Source: Bryobacteraceae bacterium (lineage in GTDB: Bacteria > Acidobacteriota > Terriglobia > Bryobacterales > Bryobacteraceae). Taken from it: DNA of 5,442 bases. A program made the position numbers and the translations under genes. Within the stretch, counting starts at the first letter, position 1. Every line of letters starts with the position of its first letter. The notes under the pieces are model-generated. The model worked only from the letters and a program-made list of their open reading frames with translations, was not told the DNA's origin and made no database searches. This document shows positions 5,183-5,442 of this stretch, piece after piece. The stretch is from positions 1 through 5,442 of the forward strand of contig JASHQT010000065.1 of assembly GCA_030039005.1 (NCBI GenBank). Reading direction: 5' to 3'.

Positions 5183-5442
5183 ATGACGCCGGAAGTGGAA
5201 GGAGCCGTCCGGGAGATAGCCGCGGCATTTCCCGACCGGCGGCTCGAACAGGTCGAGGACGGGCAGGGCGGGGCCATTGTCACCGTGTATGACATTGCCA
5301 TCGACGGAGGCCGGTACAACCAGGCTGACACCTGGGTGGGGTTTCACATTACGCACACATATCCATATGCCGATGTGTACCCGCACTTCGTCCGCCACGA
5401 TCTCAGCCGCCGCGACGGGAAGCCGCTCGGCGACGGAACGTC
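5183..5442 (+). CDS. E2/UBC-like conjugating-enzyme homologue, 3' truncated by window
   Basis: The frame opens at ATG 5183 and stays open to the window end, 86 complete codons. After an N-terminal helix (EGAVREIAAAFPD) come strands AIVTVYDIAID and TWVGFHITHTYP, then YPYADVYPHFVRHDL. The run YP-x-x-x-x-YP-x-F at the end of the third strand corresponds to the YP...P.V.F element of E2/UBC folds, where the strand precedes the catalytic segment. The expected catalytic residue would lie past the right edge and cannot be checked. Its place immediately after a multiubiquitin-family Ubl is the standard order in bacterial Ubl-conjugation operons, in which E2 accepts the Ubl from an E1. The assignment therefore combines a partial fold match and context. 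I do not name a specific prokaryotic E2 subfamily. Confidence 0.75.
   Translation, partial: MTPEVEGAVREIAAAFPDRRLEQVEDGQGGAIVTVYDIAIDGGRYNQADTWVGFHITHTYPYADVYPHFVRHDLSRRDGKPLGDGT

Noticed and set aside
1..5442. tRNA, rRNA, CRISPR arrays, transposase genes or terminal inverted repeats of insertion sequences
   Set aside because: I looked for regularly spaced repeats, tRNA-like cloverleaf sequences and transposase motifs on both strands and saw none.

Overview
The window is a GC-rich (roughly 60 % by eye) piece of what looks like a bacterial defence island. The composition, the codon choice and the family mix (multiubiquitin-type ubiquitin-like protein, XRE–ImmA pair, DUF4062-like fragment) suggest a proteobacterium, most likely an alphaproteobacterium. 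That placement is an inference; there is no taxonomic marker here.

Left part (1–3086), plus strand. The window opens inside a large all-helical, HEAT-like protein whose start lies upstream. It resembles the C-terminal sensor half of STAND/NACHT-type proteins. Directly after its stop codon, in the same frame, is a short stretch encoding the N-terminal motif of a DUF4062 domain (VFVSST...). That stretch is cut off after about 45 recognisable residues and appears to be a gene remnant. Four bases after the remnant's stop begins a PIN-like nuclease gene. It is broken by a frameshift near 2655–2665, so its N- and C-terminal halves lie in different frames. Two of the three genes in this part are therefore decayed.

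Middle part (3087–3852). An AT-rich spacer carries a near-consensus sigma70-type promoter whose predicted start point falls on the A of an ATG, so the message is probably leaderless. The gene it drives encodes a small unrecognised protein with two CxxC pairs, one of them in a C2HC zinc-finger arrangement. It converges on the ImmA gene of the next part.

Right part (3853–5442). An XRE repressor and an ImmA/IrrE-type metalloprotease form a two-gene minus-strand operon joined by a 4-base GTGA overlap. Divergent from it is a ubiquitin-like conjugation operon: a single-domain multiubiquitin-family Ubl, followed after a short gap with a strong Shine-Dalgarno sequence by an E2/UBC-like protein that runs off the window. 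The 107-base divergent region holds five copies of GCAATT arranged as inverted repeats that overlap the predicted promoters.

The simplest reading is a bacterial ubiquitin-like modification system controlled by a repressor–protease switch, analogous to the CapH/CapP module of CBASS. The E1 and the deubiquitinase-type peptidase expected of such operons would lie beyond the right edge.
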